Assembly (NCBI GenBank): GCA_023525715.1
Contig: CM042016.1
Coordinates: forward strand, 81,823,382-81,887,381
Direction of reading: 5' to 3'
DNA: 64,000 nt
From: Cichorium intybus
Taxonomy: Eukaryota; Streptophyta; Magnoliopsida; Asterales; Asteraceae
Shown here: piece after piece, positions 54,930-64,000 of the stretch
Layout: each line of letters opens with the position of its first letter
How positions within the stretch are numbered: the stretch's first letter is position 1
Notes under the pieces: model-generated
What the model was told of the DNA's origin: nothing
The model's database searches: none
Seen by the model: the letters and a program-made list of their open reading frames with translations, nothing else
Made by a program: the position numbers and the translations under genes

Positions 54930-55290
54930 TCTTCAGTTGACTCTAAGTCAACTGATTCCAAAATCCTATCCTCTGGATCTTTGGGAGATTCATTTCTTGC
55001 CACATGTGCTTTATAAAGAACTTAATCATCATTTGACTCTAAGTCAAATGATTCCAAAGTCCTGTCCAACTGGATCTTTGGTTGATTCATTTCTTAACAC
55101 ATGTGCTTTATAAAGAACTTAATCATCATTTGACTCTAAGTCAAATGATTCCAAAGTCCTGTCCAACTGGATCTTTGGTTGATTCATTCCTTAACACATT
55201 AAGAATTCAACTCATCAAGTGACTCTAAGTCAAGTGATTCCAAGGTCCTGTCCAACTGGACCTTTGGTTGAATTGATTCTTGTAATATAT
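54930..55290. repeat. ~97-bp tandem array with internal dyads, three to four units
   Basis: Each unit has a dyad such as ATTTGAC-tctaa-GTCAAAT or AGTTGAC-tctaa-GTCAACT, then CCAAAGTCC...GGATCTTTGG or CCAAGGTCC...GGACCTTTGG. Unit starts are near 54940, 55025, 55123 and 55213. Two related units occur in element A at 28930-29100. Confidence 0.75.
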
Positions 55291-55655
55291 ATCTTAACAA
55301 TCATAAGGGACACAATTTCTAAAAATCCAAACATTTTGGATGCATTCAATATTCAAGTTATTACCAATTATGCATTCAACACAATCATACAACATTTCAA
55401 GGATATTTCAACCAACATGTGTTAAAAGAAAATTGACAATTTTATTAAAACAAAATCCTTGAACAATGTACTATATGATAGACAGTGTCATACGCATCTG
55501 AAAAGCTAATAACAATATTTCAATATCTAACTAAACTTCAAAACTACATGAGCTGGAAATCTAATCCAAATGTGCTCCTATGCGCCAGAGTCCCGTACCT
55601 TACTGATTCCCTGTATATAAACCAAAATGTGACTATCACATTATGCATCAATGAA

Positions 55656-56495
55656 TTATGGAACAGGAGTTTTGAGGTTTTTAGATATACCTGAGCTTTC
55701 AAAATTTTTTGACTTTGGAGCGTCTTCCAATCTTTCCGTGACTGTATCCGATTTTGTGGATTCCCAGCTTAAGACATATCCAGACGATCTGGATCGTTTC
55801 TTGCTGCGTCTTCCCACTGGACTTAATCCAAAAGTAGCTGAACCATTGGAGCTATGCCTGTCCAAGAGTGACTCATATAAAGTCAATAGTGGACGCATTT
55901 CCATTAAGGTCTTTTTCTGGTCTTCCTTTCTATACGTCTGAATAAACAGATCGTACTTACTGGTCAGTGAGGAGAGTAGAGTGTTAACACTCGACTCCTG
56001 ACTCATGGAATAACCAAGTTTGTACAATTCGCCTATGTACGCTTCAATCTGAAGAACATGCGAATCGATGCTACTTCCTTCTTTTAACTTACACTCTGCA
56101 AGTCTTTTGAAGATCCTAGCTCGTTCCTCTTTGACTGGTTTTTGGAACTTTTTCTCAACCGATTGCATTAACTCATATGGCCTCAAGGATTCAAAATCCT
56201 TGCGGAACTCGGGGTCAATGGTCAATTGCATGAGGTCACGAATCTTTTCGGATTCATCAACTAATAAGTCATGCTTATCATAAAGGCTCTTTATGATGAC
56301 TTGTTTCGGTGGAACCGGGATCGGATACTCAGTGAGATGTAGCTTGCCAGCAATTCCGAGAGCCAGTCTCCAATTGCGAAGCCATTCCTTACAGTTAAGG
56401 CCAGTCAGCCTTTCTATATTTAGCAGGTGCTTTCTGATGCTCTCAGAAATGGGTGAAGGAGGAGAGGGAGGAGAATAGACACTTGATTCAGACAT
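55656..56495 (-). CDS. Copia-type Gag protein of element B
   Basis: An uninterrupted 279-aa frame from ATG 56495. The N-terminus is Ser/Pro-rich; GLNCKEWLRNWRLAL matches the start of UBN2-type copia Gag domains. ESEKIRDLM, VEKKF and GSSIDSHVLQIEAYIGEL follow the expected order, with TLLSSLTSKYDLFI towards the end of the domain. The C-terminal ~60 residues are basic and Ser-rich and have no CCHC zinc knuckle. Copia polyproteins are usually ~1,300 aa, so pol is absent. The open frame suggests it was functional until recently. It could form particles with enzymes from a helper. Confidence 0.75.
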   Translation of the reverse strand: MSESSVYSPPSPPSPISESIRKHLLNIERLTGLNCKEWLRNWRLALGIAGKLHLTEYPIPVPPKQVIIKSLYDKHDLLVDESEKIRDLMQLTIDPEFRKDFESLRPYELMQSVEKKFQKPVKEERARIFKRLAECKLKEGSSIDSHVLQIEAYIGELYKLGYSMSQESSVNTLLSSLTSKYDLFIQTYRKEDQKKTLMEMRPLLTLYESLLDRHSSNGSATFGLSPVGRRSKKRSRSSGYVLSWESTKSDTVTERLEDAPKSKNFESSGISKNLKTPVP

Positions 56496-56825
56496 CTACA
56501 ATAAACAGAATTTTATTAGTTTAATTAATCCTTTTAAATAATTACCCAATATATTATTTATTAAGGCTAGGACCCAAAATGCCCCAACTATGGTGTGAAG
56601 AGGGATGCCGTAATCACAACATAATGGTCATTAAGGTAGATAATGCACTTATCAATTTCATCTTATGAAATTCCTAGATCTGTTGAGACACATTGAACTG
56701 TTCAATGGCATGTTTAGTCTCGGATGTGCCCCACTGTTTGTGACTGGGATGCCGAGGATCACAAACCGGGTGTGAATAACCATGCAAATTAGCTTCGTAC
56801 TCTCGAAGTCCATTTCCATCTCTAA

Positions 56826-56859
56826 TTAACGTGCCGGTTAACCACACACGCTCCGTTAA
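56826..56859 (-). ncRNA. Conserved hairpin B2 (5' leader of element B)
   Basis: Stem TTAACG/CGTTAA, where element A has TTGATG/CATCAA. The apex GGTTAACC is the same palindrome. Outer stem CTCGA/TCGAG. Confidence 0.6.
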
Positions 56860-56905
56860 TAATGACAAAATCGAGAAACCCATTGCAAGTCTTTGCGGAC
56901 CCCAG

Positions 56906-56939
56906 TTGGCGTGCCGGTAAACCACACACGCTCCACCAA
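56906..56939 (-). ncRNA. Conserved hairpin B1 (5' leader of element B)
   Basis: On the minus strand, stem TTGGTG/CGCCAA (one T.G wobble) around the constant core. Outer stem CTTTGTGGA/TCCGCAAAG replaces CTTTATGAA/TTCATAAAG of element A. Confidence 0.6.
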
Positions 56940-57726
56940 CGTTCCACAAAGTGCAATGTGCAATTCCATGGATTAGCACCAATTCACATTTTTAACCTAA
57001 AGTAACTAGATTGGGTTTTGTTTAAGGTTCTAGTACTTTCAATTATAGCATTATACTTTTAAGAGGCTTAGCGGTTCTATCAAACCCGTTCGGCTAACGA
57101 CACTCGACTGCCCAGGAGAGCGGTGGGTAAGAGTGGATACCCATTAGACAGCCATTTTATAGGCAGTCGCCTTATACCTACTTTATAGGACAGTTTTGTG
57201 AATGAGGCCTACTTGCGGTAAGACTAACCAATTTTCTTATATATAAATTATTAACTTTTAATCATAAAAATATAAGATATATTTTAATCTCATTAAAATA
57301 TTTTAGAATTAATTTTCTAATAATTTTCGCAAATTTATTTCTATTTTTCGAAAATTTAATTAATTTTTTAAGTGATTTAATTGGTCTTTTAATTAAAAAT
57401 TTTAATTTAATTAATTAAATCTAATAAGGGAATCACAAAAATTAATCAAATTAATTCCCTATCCTTATTCCCTAATTTCGAAAATAGCATGCCAAGAATA
57501 AGGGGTTCCAGTTATTTAATTATCTAATAATTACCAAAATAACAACCAACTATTTAAGGCAGCAAATCAAGCAATTAAAGGGGGGAATAAAGGGGTGGCG
57601 GCTAAGGTTAGGAAACCCTAGCCTAGGCCACGAAACTAAGGCCATTCCAAGAGAGTTTTTCGCAAAAACACTCAAGGCAAGAATCATACAAGCAGTTTAT
57701 ATCAATTCATAAGAAAACAGCCTAAG

Positions 57727-57738
57727 CTCTGATACCAC
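57727..57738 (-). other. Primer-binding site of element B
   Basis: The minus strand reads GTGGTATCAGAG directly after the 5' LTR; tRNA-iMet type. Confidence 0.85.
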
Positions 57739-58024
57739 TGAAGGGTTTTCTAGCAAACAATGAACAAATAATCTCTTATGGTTCACATGCAACCCTAGAA
57801 AGATCTATGCTTTCTTCTATGAAGATAATAAACTAAAACCTAAAGGCCAACAATAATTTCTAAAGATCAAAACAAGAATTACCAACCTTTGAATCTTGTT
57901 CTTGAAGCTAGCAGCACAAGTGTCCTGCCTCAAATACAAGCCACACCCAAGCAATGGAGAAGACAGTCCAGCAGAGTAATTCTGGTTCAAAAGTGGCACA
58001 GGATTAGGCTTCCCAGGGGATCCC

Positions 58025-58032
58025 TATTTATA
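58025..58032 (-). promoter_or_regulatory. TATA box in the element B 5' LTR
   Basis: TATAAATA on the minus strand, about 290 bp before the LTR end, the same place as the TATAAAAG box of element A. The minisatellite lies just upstream of it. Confidence 0.5.
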
Positions 58033-58156
58033 GATTTCAGGTGGTACAACTTGAAACCCTAGAGCCCATCTTTGGTAAGCCTTTTTACCAATTGGGCAAG
58101 GCTTTCTCTAAACCCTAATTAGGGTTTCGAGATTTTGTGGTGTCACCACCAAAATC

Positions 58157-58374
58157 TGTCCACAGGCCTGTCCACAGGCCTGTCCACTGGCCTGTCCACT
58201 GGCCTGTCCACTGGCCTGTCCACTGGCCTGTCCACTGGCCTGTCCACTGGCCTGTCCACTGGCCTGTCCACTGGCCTGTCCACTGGCCTGTCCACTGGCC
58301 TGTCCACTGGCCTGTCCACTGGCCTGTCCACTGGCCTGTCCACTGGCCTGTCCACTGGCCTGTCCACTGGCCTG
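58157..58374. repeat. 12-bp minisatellite, ~18 copies
   Basis: Unit CCTGTCCACTGG; the first two copies read CCACAGG. Open frames across it (TGQW, DRPV, TGLS) are artefacts of the 12-bp period. Confidence 0.97.
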
Positions 58375-58702
58375 TCAATATTCAACTATTGAATAATTAC
58401 ATAACCAGTCCCTGCACTTTTAATTAATTAATTAATCACTGAATTAAATCCAATTAATTCTAGAATAAATCTTAAATAATTATAATAGTTTCTAATTAAT
58501 ATATTAACACTTAAATATATTAATAAACCATTTAATTAATTCTATTGATTTATTAAACAATTAATAAATCAACCTTTTACTCTACTGAACTCTATCCTAA
58601 CCTCCGGCTACGAGGGCAACCCAAATGGACTTTGCTTCAATTAACAAGATAAATATAAATATAAAGTCATGGCTTAGACACCTAATCCAACATATATATA
58701 TA

Positions 58703-61700
58703 TCCTATCCTAATAAATAAGTAACTCAAAGTGCCACGTGTCAACATTTTAACCCTCTTGTCCACATGTCATTTTTATAGAATTTTGAAATTCTAAAAAA
58801 AATATCTCTCACTTCATTTTCGGAAAACTGAAACCGTTTCACCATTTAATCTCATAAACATCAGTTTATATCATCATTTATGGGTGATTTCGGTTACATC
58901 TCTCAATTACGCCATTCTCATAGTGTATAGCAACCCAACCCTAGCCCTAACCCTAACATTCTCATGGCAACCTGTCCTCCAAGCAGCCTCCTCTTCCCCT
59001 GCACAAATACGCCCCCTCATTGCACCCTCACCGGCATCAATCTCATGCCCCAAATACGCTCCCCTGCACAATCGATTTGTTTTAGCCTCAAATCGATTTG
59101 GTTTGCTTGATTTGGGATGAGTGGTTAGCTTGTGTTTCCCAAAATGTACCGCCATCGATTTCACCGTCTTCACCCTCACCAACATCACCCATCCGATCGA
59201 CTGCCATCGAACCACCAAAAACAAAAACGGTTGATTCAAGTCGGAAGAGGGGATGGAGATCGAAAGAGTCACCACCATCGCCTCTTCAAACCAGGTTTGT
59301 ACCATCAACAACCAATTGCAAGGGACCAACCCACCATTCTCTAAATTGATTGCACGCTTGACCAAAACTGCCATGAACTGGATTTGACGGTTCTTCTTCT
59401 GAGATCTTCACCGTCTAAACTTCGTATCTACAATTAGGGTTCCACTAAACCCATATTCTCGAAATTTCTATTGATATTTGCAGGTTAGCAGTTTCGCCTC
59501 TTGTACTTTCACGTCTTTACTTTTAGTCCATATCAGTTTTATACATTGCAATTTACAGGAAAAAAGCAAGCAGTTTGTTGACCGTGCTACTCAAGCAGAT
59601 AACCGGAATGGAATTGGTAGAGGCCAAGAAGGGTAATGAAAGGCTAGGAATGTTTATGATTCTGACTAAATTGTTTTTGGAAGATTCGTATGGGTTATCA
59701 CTGCCTTTCACCATCTTTCTGCCTCTCTACAAACATGAATTCCTCCACCACATCCACTCTTTATATTCGGTATGTGTGAGGAGATTGATGTGTTAATTTC
59801 AACTATAGCCCGTTTCGTCAACCAATTGATTAATAATTGTACTATAGTTGAAGTATAAACATTCTCTGTATCGTATTTCCTTCTCTATTTGATTAAACCT
59901 GAAATATTTCGGCAGATTTATGGTATTGATGGGTTAATTTATTTGATTTTCACCTATTCCGCTAACTACCGATTCACAATTGGATAATATTTGAAGTATA
60001 TTCGTACTCTGACATCAAAATTGAGTTTCTGTTTATAAATTAGATCAATACTAAGACCTAAGTTGCTATATCTCATTCAACGTACTGTTATATCAAGGTT
60101 GATCTATTACTTATTATTTAGTAATTATCATTGGCCGACATTCTTGTAAAAAACGTAGGTAAACTGTTTGATGAAATGTCAACATGACATCAAAACTGGT
60201 TTATAAAAACGTATGTAAACCGTTTAATGAAATGTCAACATGAGCTACTTAGAATTCTAACCACAATATTGAACCTTGCAAACACAGTTTTGGTTTATAT
60301 CCAAAAAGAGATTTGGAATACATACTAACGGTTAAGAATCGTATCACGGGGAACATGTAATTAGGGAAGAGAAGATGATTGTAGCATATGATTTAATCGA
60401 GATATATTGTGAAGTTATTGTAACATGTTTGCCTATCATTGAATCACAAAAGTAAGCTCCCGTAAGTACTGCTCTTCCCTTTTTCTCTTTCATACATAAG
60501 TAGAGATCTAGCGCACTTCTCTCTTTGACACACAGATAATTTTAATGGTCATTTTAACCATGTTTGCGAATTGGGACGAAAAAAGTGTTTCTAGATGCAC
60601 GATAGGATAATATCTTGATACACAGGTGCTATTCCAAGCTTGCCGGTGAGGTACTTTATAAAAATTATTAAGTATCTATTGATATTATCCTTAAGTATCT
60701 ATTGATTTATACATAGAAATTTCTTTCATCAAATCTGTTGATTTCCTTTTCAGTTTTTTAGTTTAGTTTAAATTATTTCAAACCAAATTAGCTTTGTGTT
60801 TTCAATTGAATATGGCCATCCGATGCATAAGACCAAATTGAGGTGTATCGTGTTCAGGTTACCGACTTGCACAAGGCTCGAATCAAGTATACATAATACT
60901 TGCTTTTTGGCTTAATTTAAATTGAAATTTAAAACAATTATGTACACAATCCAAACAAAAACTAGAGCCTGAATGATGAACCACAGAAAAAAAATTATAT
61001 TGATAGAGGTGAACATAATCTAAAGGTTTTGGGACAGTGGCTTGGGTGAATATAAAGTAACGCGAGGTTTTGTCTAAACCTTAAATTAATGTAGGTTTTG
61101 CATGTTTTTCTAAATCTTAAGTTGATGTATATTTTGTTTATATTTTACTTTTATTTATGTTTTGGGACAATAGCTTGGGCGAATCTCAAAAAAATTTAAT
61201 TTGATGTCTTTTTTATAATAACTAGAATGTCTTTGACCAAAATATTAGCAAATGCTATTAATATTTGGTATAAAATAAACATGTTTGTTCATTATATGTT
61301 GTTTTACAAGTCTAAATGACAATATACAGAGTATTGGGAGGGTTGTAGTCTTTGGTGTGTGGATATTTTATCAAAACTGAAATAGTTGGATAGAAATGTC
61401 GAAAATGGCCATGTTTTTCTCTAGATATATTGCCACATTTTGAATCAAATAGGTAAAGTTTTGTGAGTACAAGCTATATTTTCCTATGACAAAATGATAA
61501 TTATATCATCCTTTGTTTGTGGTTTAATGATTACGTAGAAACAATATGGTTGCTGGGTTTATTAATTACACTTGTAAACAAATAAAATGGCTCATGGGTT
61601 TTATAGGGGAATGACTTATTGAAAAGCAACAACACCTTTTTTCTTTTTGTTATTTCTATCTAAGAAAACCCCTAATCCATTATCTCTGTTTGGTTTGTTA

Positions 61701-61979
61701 TTGACAAACGTTTTTACTAGAGCAAACATGAACCAATGATGCAACACGGTAAATGAGCAAATACATGTAACAACACATGTTTAAAGCTGAAAAATTAAAA
61801 GATTTTAAGTTGTCGATCCGTGTTGTCATTAGATTATGTTGTAGTGTTTAATTTAATGATGTATACATCCAAAAATTTCGTCATAGATTGTCAAAATTTC
61901 TTATGTAAAATTATTAATGTTTAGATCTTATTTAACAATTTTTTGTATCATCCCGTGTAATACACGGGTCTTACAACTA

Positions 61980-61980
<1 letters not shown>
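58703..61980 (+). mobile_element. Non-autonomous Helitron
   Basis: The 5' end is TCCTATCCTAATAAATAAG. The 3' end is a perfect 8-bp hairpin CCCGTGTA/TACACGGG (61952-61968), TCTTACAA and CTAG. It sits between A (58702) and T (61981) inside a (TA)n tract, the Helitron insertion rule. The 3.3-kb body has no Rep/helicase. A GC-richer block at 58900-59380 has frames on both strands that I do not recognise; it may be captured sequence. Confidence 0.85.

Positions 61981-62064
<84 letters not shown>
61981..62064. repeat. (TA)n microsatellite
   Basis: About 42 TA units. It is the right half of the tract split by the Helitron. Confidence 0.97.
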
Positions 62065-62066
<2 letters not shown>

Positions 62067-62400
62067 CGATCAGGTGAGGACTCTTCTTAAAGTGAGGACT
62101 CGTGAGTACACCATAAAAAATTGAAAAAAATAAAAAATATATATAAATAATAAAATGGATCATAGTACTATATTGGAGAAAAAAATTCGAAAAAAAAACT
62201 TTTGGATCATTATTTTTTTTTTCATAATGAAACAATGATCCACAAAAAAAACAAAAAGATTTGGATCATTACTGTTTTTCAATGATCCAATTTTTTTTTG
62301 ATAATGATATAGTGCTATTCTCGATTTTATGATTTGTATTTTTTTATATTTTTTTTCAAGTTAATGATTTTAATTATTCAAAAACAATTAACCGTAACAT
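62065..62400. repeat. Unclassified (TA)n-adjacent repeat
   Basis: It begins GCGATCAGGTGAGGACTC with a repeated GTGAGGACTC. It then carries inverted GGATCATT/AATGATCC motifs at about 62155-62295. It looks like the start of another repeat bordering the (TA)n tract; the far end is unclear. Confidence 0.4.
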
Positions 62401-63079
62401 TTTATTTTCTTTTATGTCAAAACACGTAACCCAAATTCACAGGTGTTATAGTAGTACTTGTTGGGAAACAATCAGGCTGCCGAAGATCAAACTTTGAAAA
62501 CCCGACCATTATCTCCAAGGGGATGCGACCATGTTGGGTAAATTGGAGGGTTTATATATGGTGAGTATCTCTCAACTTCTTTGAGTATCAATTACACTTT
62601 TCTTTTTTATTTAATAATATAGAAGATTAAACACTCTCAGCAATGCTCCACCTCAACAACACCATTATTGAGTAGACTAACATTATTGGGATCTGATTTA
62701 GGCGCCTTTAGGTTAAGTCACCATGAAGAAAAATACCAACAACATCATTTTAATAACATCTTCAATCTTACCTTACAAGAGATCTTCAATAGGAGGTGGT
62801 AACTTTAAGCGGTAAGTAAATTATAGAATATACATGTTACTTCATCATCTCCGATTCATATTACTTGTTAATTTTCTCATATCATCTAAAACAATTCTTG
62901 CAATTTTTCTTCAACATCCCAACATCATCACTGTGAGTATAATATATAAAATATATGCATGATGTATTGGAGTACCCTCGTCTCCAGAAAGGTAGTTCCG
63001 GCCTCTTTATATGAAAATTGGTCAACTGGGGTTATGTTTTAGGATAACCCGGAACGATAATGTACTTTCACTGATTTTT
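62401..63079. other. Unclassified sequence
   Basis: No ORF, RNA gene or repeat terminus recognised. Confidence 0.4.
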
Positions 63080-64000
63080 TTATTATAAATGTAAGTCCCA
63101 AAACTTCTAGATCTAACAAGGTATCAAACAATCACTTGATTGTGTGGAATCCAATCAAGTAATCGATCACAAAGCAATAAAGAACACGGTGATAACCTTC
63201 AATGCACTCGATTATATTCAAGAATCGACTAGTACATAAGATTCTGATCAATGAACAATAATTCTCCAAGTTCGCACACCTCTCAAATCGACTAACCTTC
63301 CAAATGACGGCTACAAATGACTATTTATACCTAACTGATGACCTAAGCCCATCGACATACAAGCCCACCGAAAACTCTAAGCCCAGCCCACCGAAATTTC
63401 TTAGATTTCGGTCATAACACAACCGAGAACGGGTGGTTTTCGGTCCTTGACCGAAAACTCCTTTTAGCCCATTAAAACTCGAAATAACCACTTTAAATGC
63501 AAAGATTAAACCAACAAAATATATCCTAACAATCTCCCCCTTGGTTTAATGCTTTCATTGATCTTCAGGCTCTCTTTAGATATAGACTTTCAGCTCTTTG
63601 CTCGATCATGACTTGAGTTGCGAGATGCAGTCGGACTATCTTCAGATTTGACTATGAACACGCAGATGTTGTAAGGGCTTTTTGCAGAGGTCTTGAATCA
63701 GCAAATCCAGCTTTGAGTTTGACTTTGACGCGTACTTGGAGTCTGATTCTTCTTCTTCACTTCATGATCACTTAAAGGTACAAATGTAGCAACAGAAACT
63801 GTTTGAGGAGGAATTCAATGCAGCTTGTCGCATAGAGTTACGCTTCACCTTTCTATGGGGATAAAATGTTGTCTTGAAACTCTTTAACTTCACCTCATGA
63901 TACATCACTTGAAAATCTTCAATGAATTGTCTTTTACTGGCGCTTCATGAAACGAAAGATGACCAAAAATCCTGTGGGTCACAAAGTCATAACAACCCTT
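63080..64000 (-). mobile_element. 3' end of a minus-strand copia element, continuing past the window
   Basis: On the minus strand a PPT-like CCAAGGGGGAGAT (63532-63544) is followed by an LTR that starts TGTTAGGATATATTTTG at 63531 and runs to about 63080. The far LTR end is not certain. The right 450 bp is interior without a clear ORF. Confidence 0.55.

Larger units (their letters stand above)
51747..55655 (-). other. Non-coding 3' interior of element B
   Basis: 3.9 kb without a supported ORF, collinear with 28691-32370 of element A. It holds hairpins B3 and B4, CATTACA hairpins, TTCTCAAAAT-type hairpins (53570-53700) and the ~97-bp tandem array at 54930-55290. Confidence 0.65.
57739..58692 (-). 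repeat. 5' LTR of element B, enlarged by a 12-bp minisatellite
   Basis: 954 bp. It matches the 3' LTR apart from a few substitutions and the 12-mer array at 58157-58374, which accounts for the extra ~187 bp. Confidence 0.92.

Noticed and set aside
58157..58374. CRISPR-like array
   Set aside because: The 12-bp units are directly adjacent with no spacers, in a plant retrotransposon LTR.
58115..58427. TGQW/DRPV/HWPV repeat proteins
   Set aside because: Produced by the 12-bp minisatellite inside an LTR; all frames are equally open.
58930..58955. Telomere-like CCCTAACCCTAAC
   Set aside because: Only two or three imperfect units, and the plant telomere unit is CCCTAAA; inside a Helitron.
58907..59374. 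155-codon minus frame and overlapping plus frames in the Helitron
   Set aside because: No motif recognised; may be captured sequence, but no product can be supported.

Overview
This is a 64-kb piece of plant nuclear DNA. The sequence is AT-rich, with long (TA)n tracts, intron-split gene fragments, a CC-NBS-LRR resistance-gene relic, and Ty1/copia, Ty3/gypsy, Mutator-like, Helitron and SINE insertions carrying clear target-site duplications (TSDs). The host is a eudicot; Asteraceae is only a guess from the style of the elements. No intact ordinary host gene is visible. The window is a stack of nested transposable elements around four broken or captured gene fragments.

Layout. 1-8669: the 5' end of a minus-strand copia element, broken by a solo LTR (519-7907), itself broken by a 6.6-kb Athila-like gypsy element without pol (688-7304, minus strand). 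9301-12060: a (TA)n tract, a decayed short-chain dehydrogenase fragment and a ~151-bp tandem repeat. 12138-14062: a Pack-MULE carrying an NTMC2/synaptotagmin-like gene fragment. 14752-23564: a CC-NBS-LRR pseudogene split by a chromovirus-type gypsy element (16634-21687). 23682-25590: a MULE-like element with a second Pack-MULE nested inside it (24061-25431) that carries spliceable exons of a CLD1-like chlorophyll-dephytylase gene. 25748-33150: element A, a 7.4-kb copia-type element with LTRs that look identical but no working genes. 33505-38800: a SINE, Helitron ends, a hexamer minisatellite and two copia remnants. 38850-50967: a family of elements with GGATCAACATA termini and GAACAT-rich interiors set in (TA)n tracts, plus Helitron and LINE-like ends and a 2-kb solo LTR. 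50968-58692: element B, a minus-strand relative of A that keeps a gag ORF only. 58703-61980: a non-autonomous Helitron. 63080-64000: the 3' end of another copia element.

The most interesting signal is in elements A and B. They are diverged from each other and lack pol, yet their 'non-coding' interiors hold the same ordered series of hairpins. Eight copies of a 32-34-nt hairpin have a constant core while the closing stem differs from copy to copy and still pairs (TTGGTG/CACCAA, TTGATG/CATCAA, TTAGTG/CACTAA, TTAACG/CGTTAA). Several other hairpin classes in the same interiors also keep pairing by compensatory or wobble changes. This suggests a structured genomic RNA under selection, perhaps for packaging, dimerisation or trans-mobilisation by a helper copia element. 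All pairings were read by eye and no folding or database search was run.
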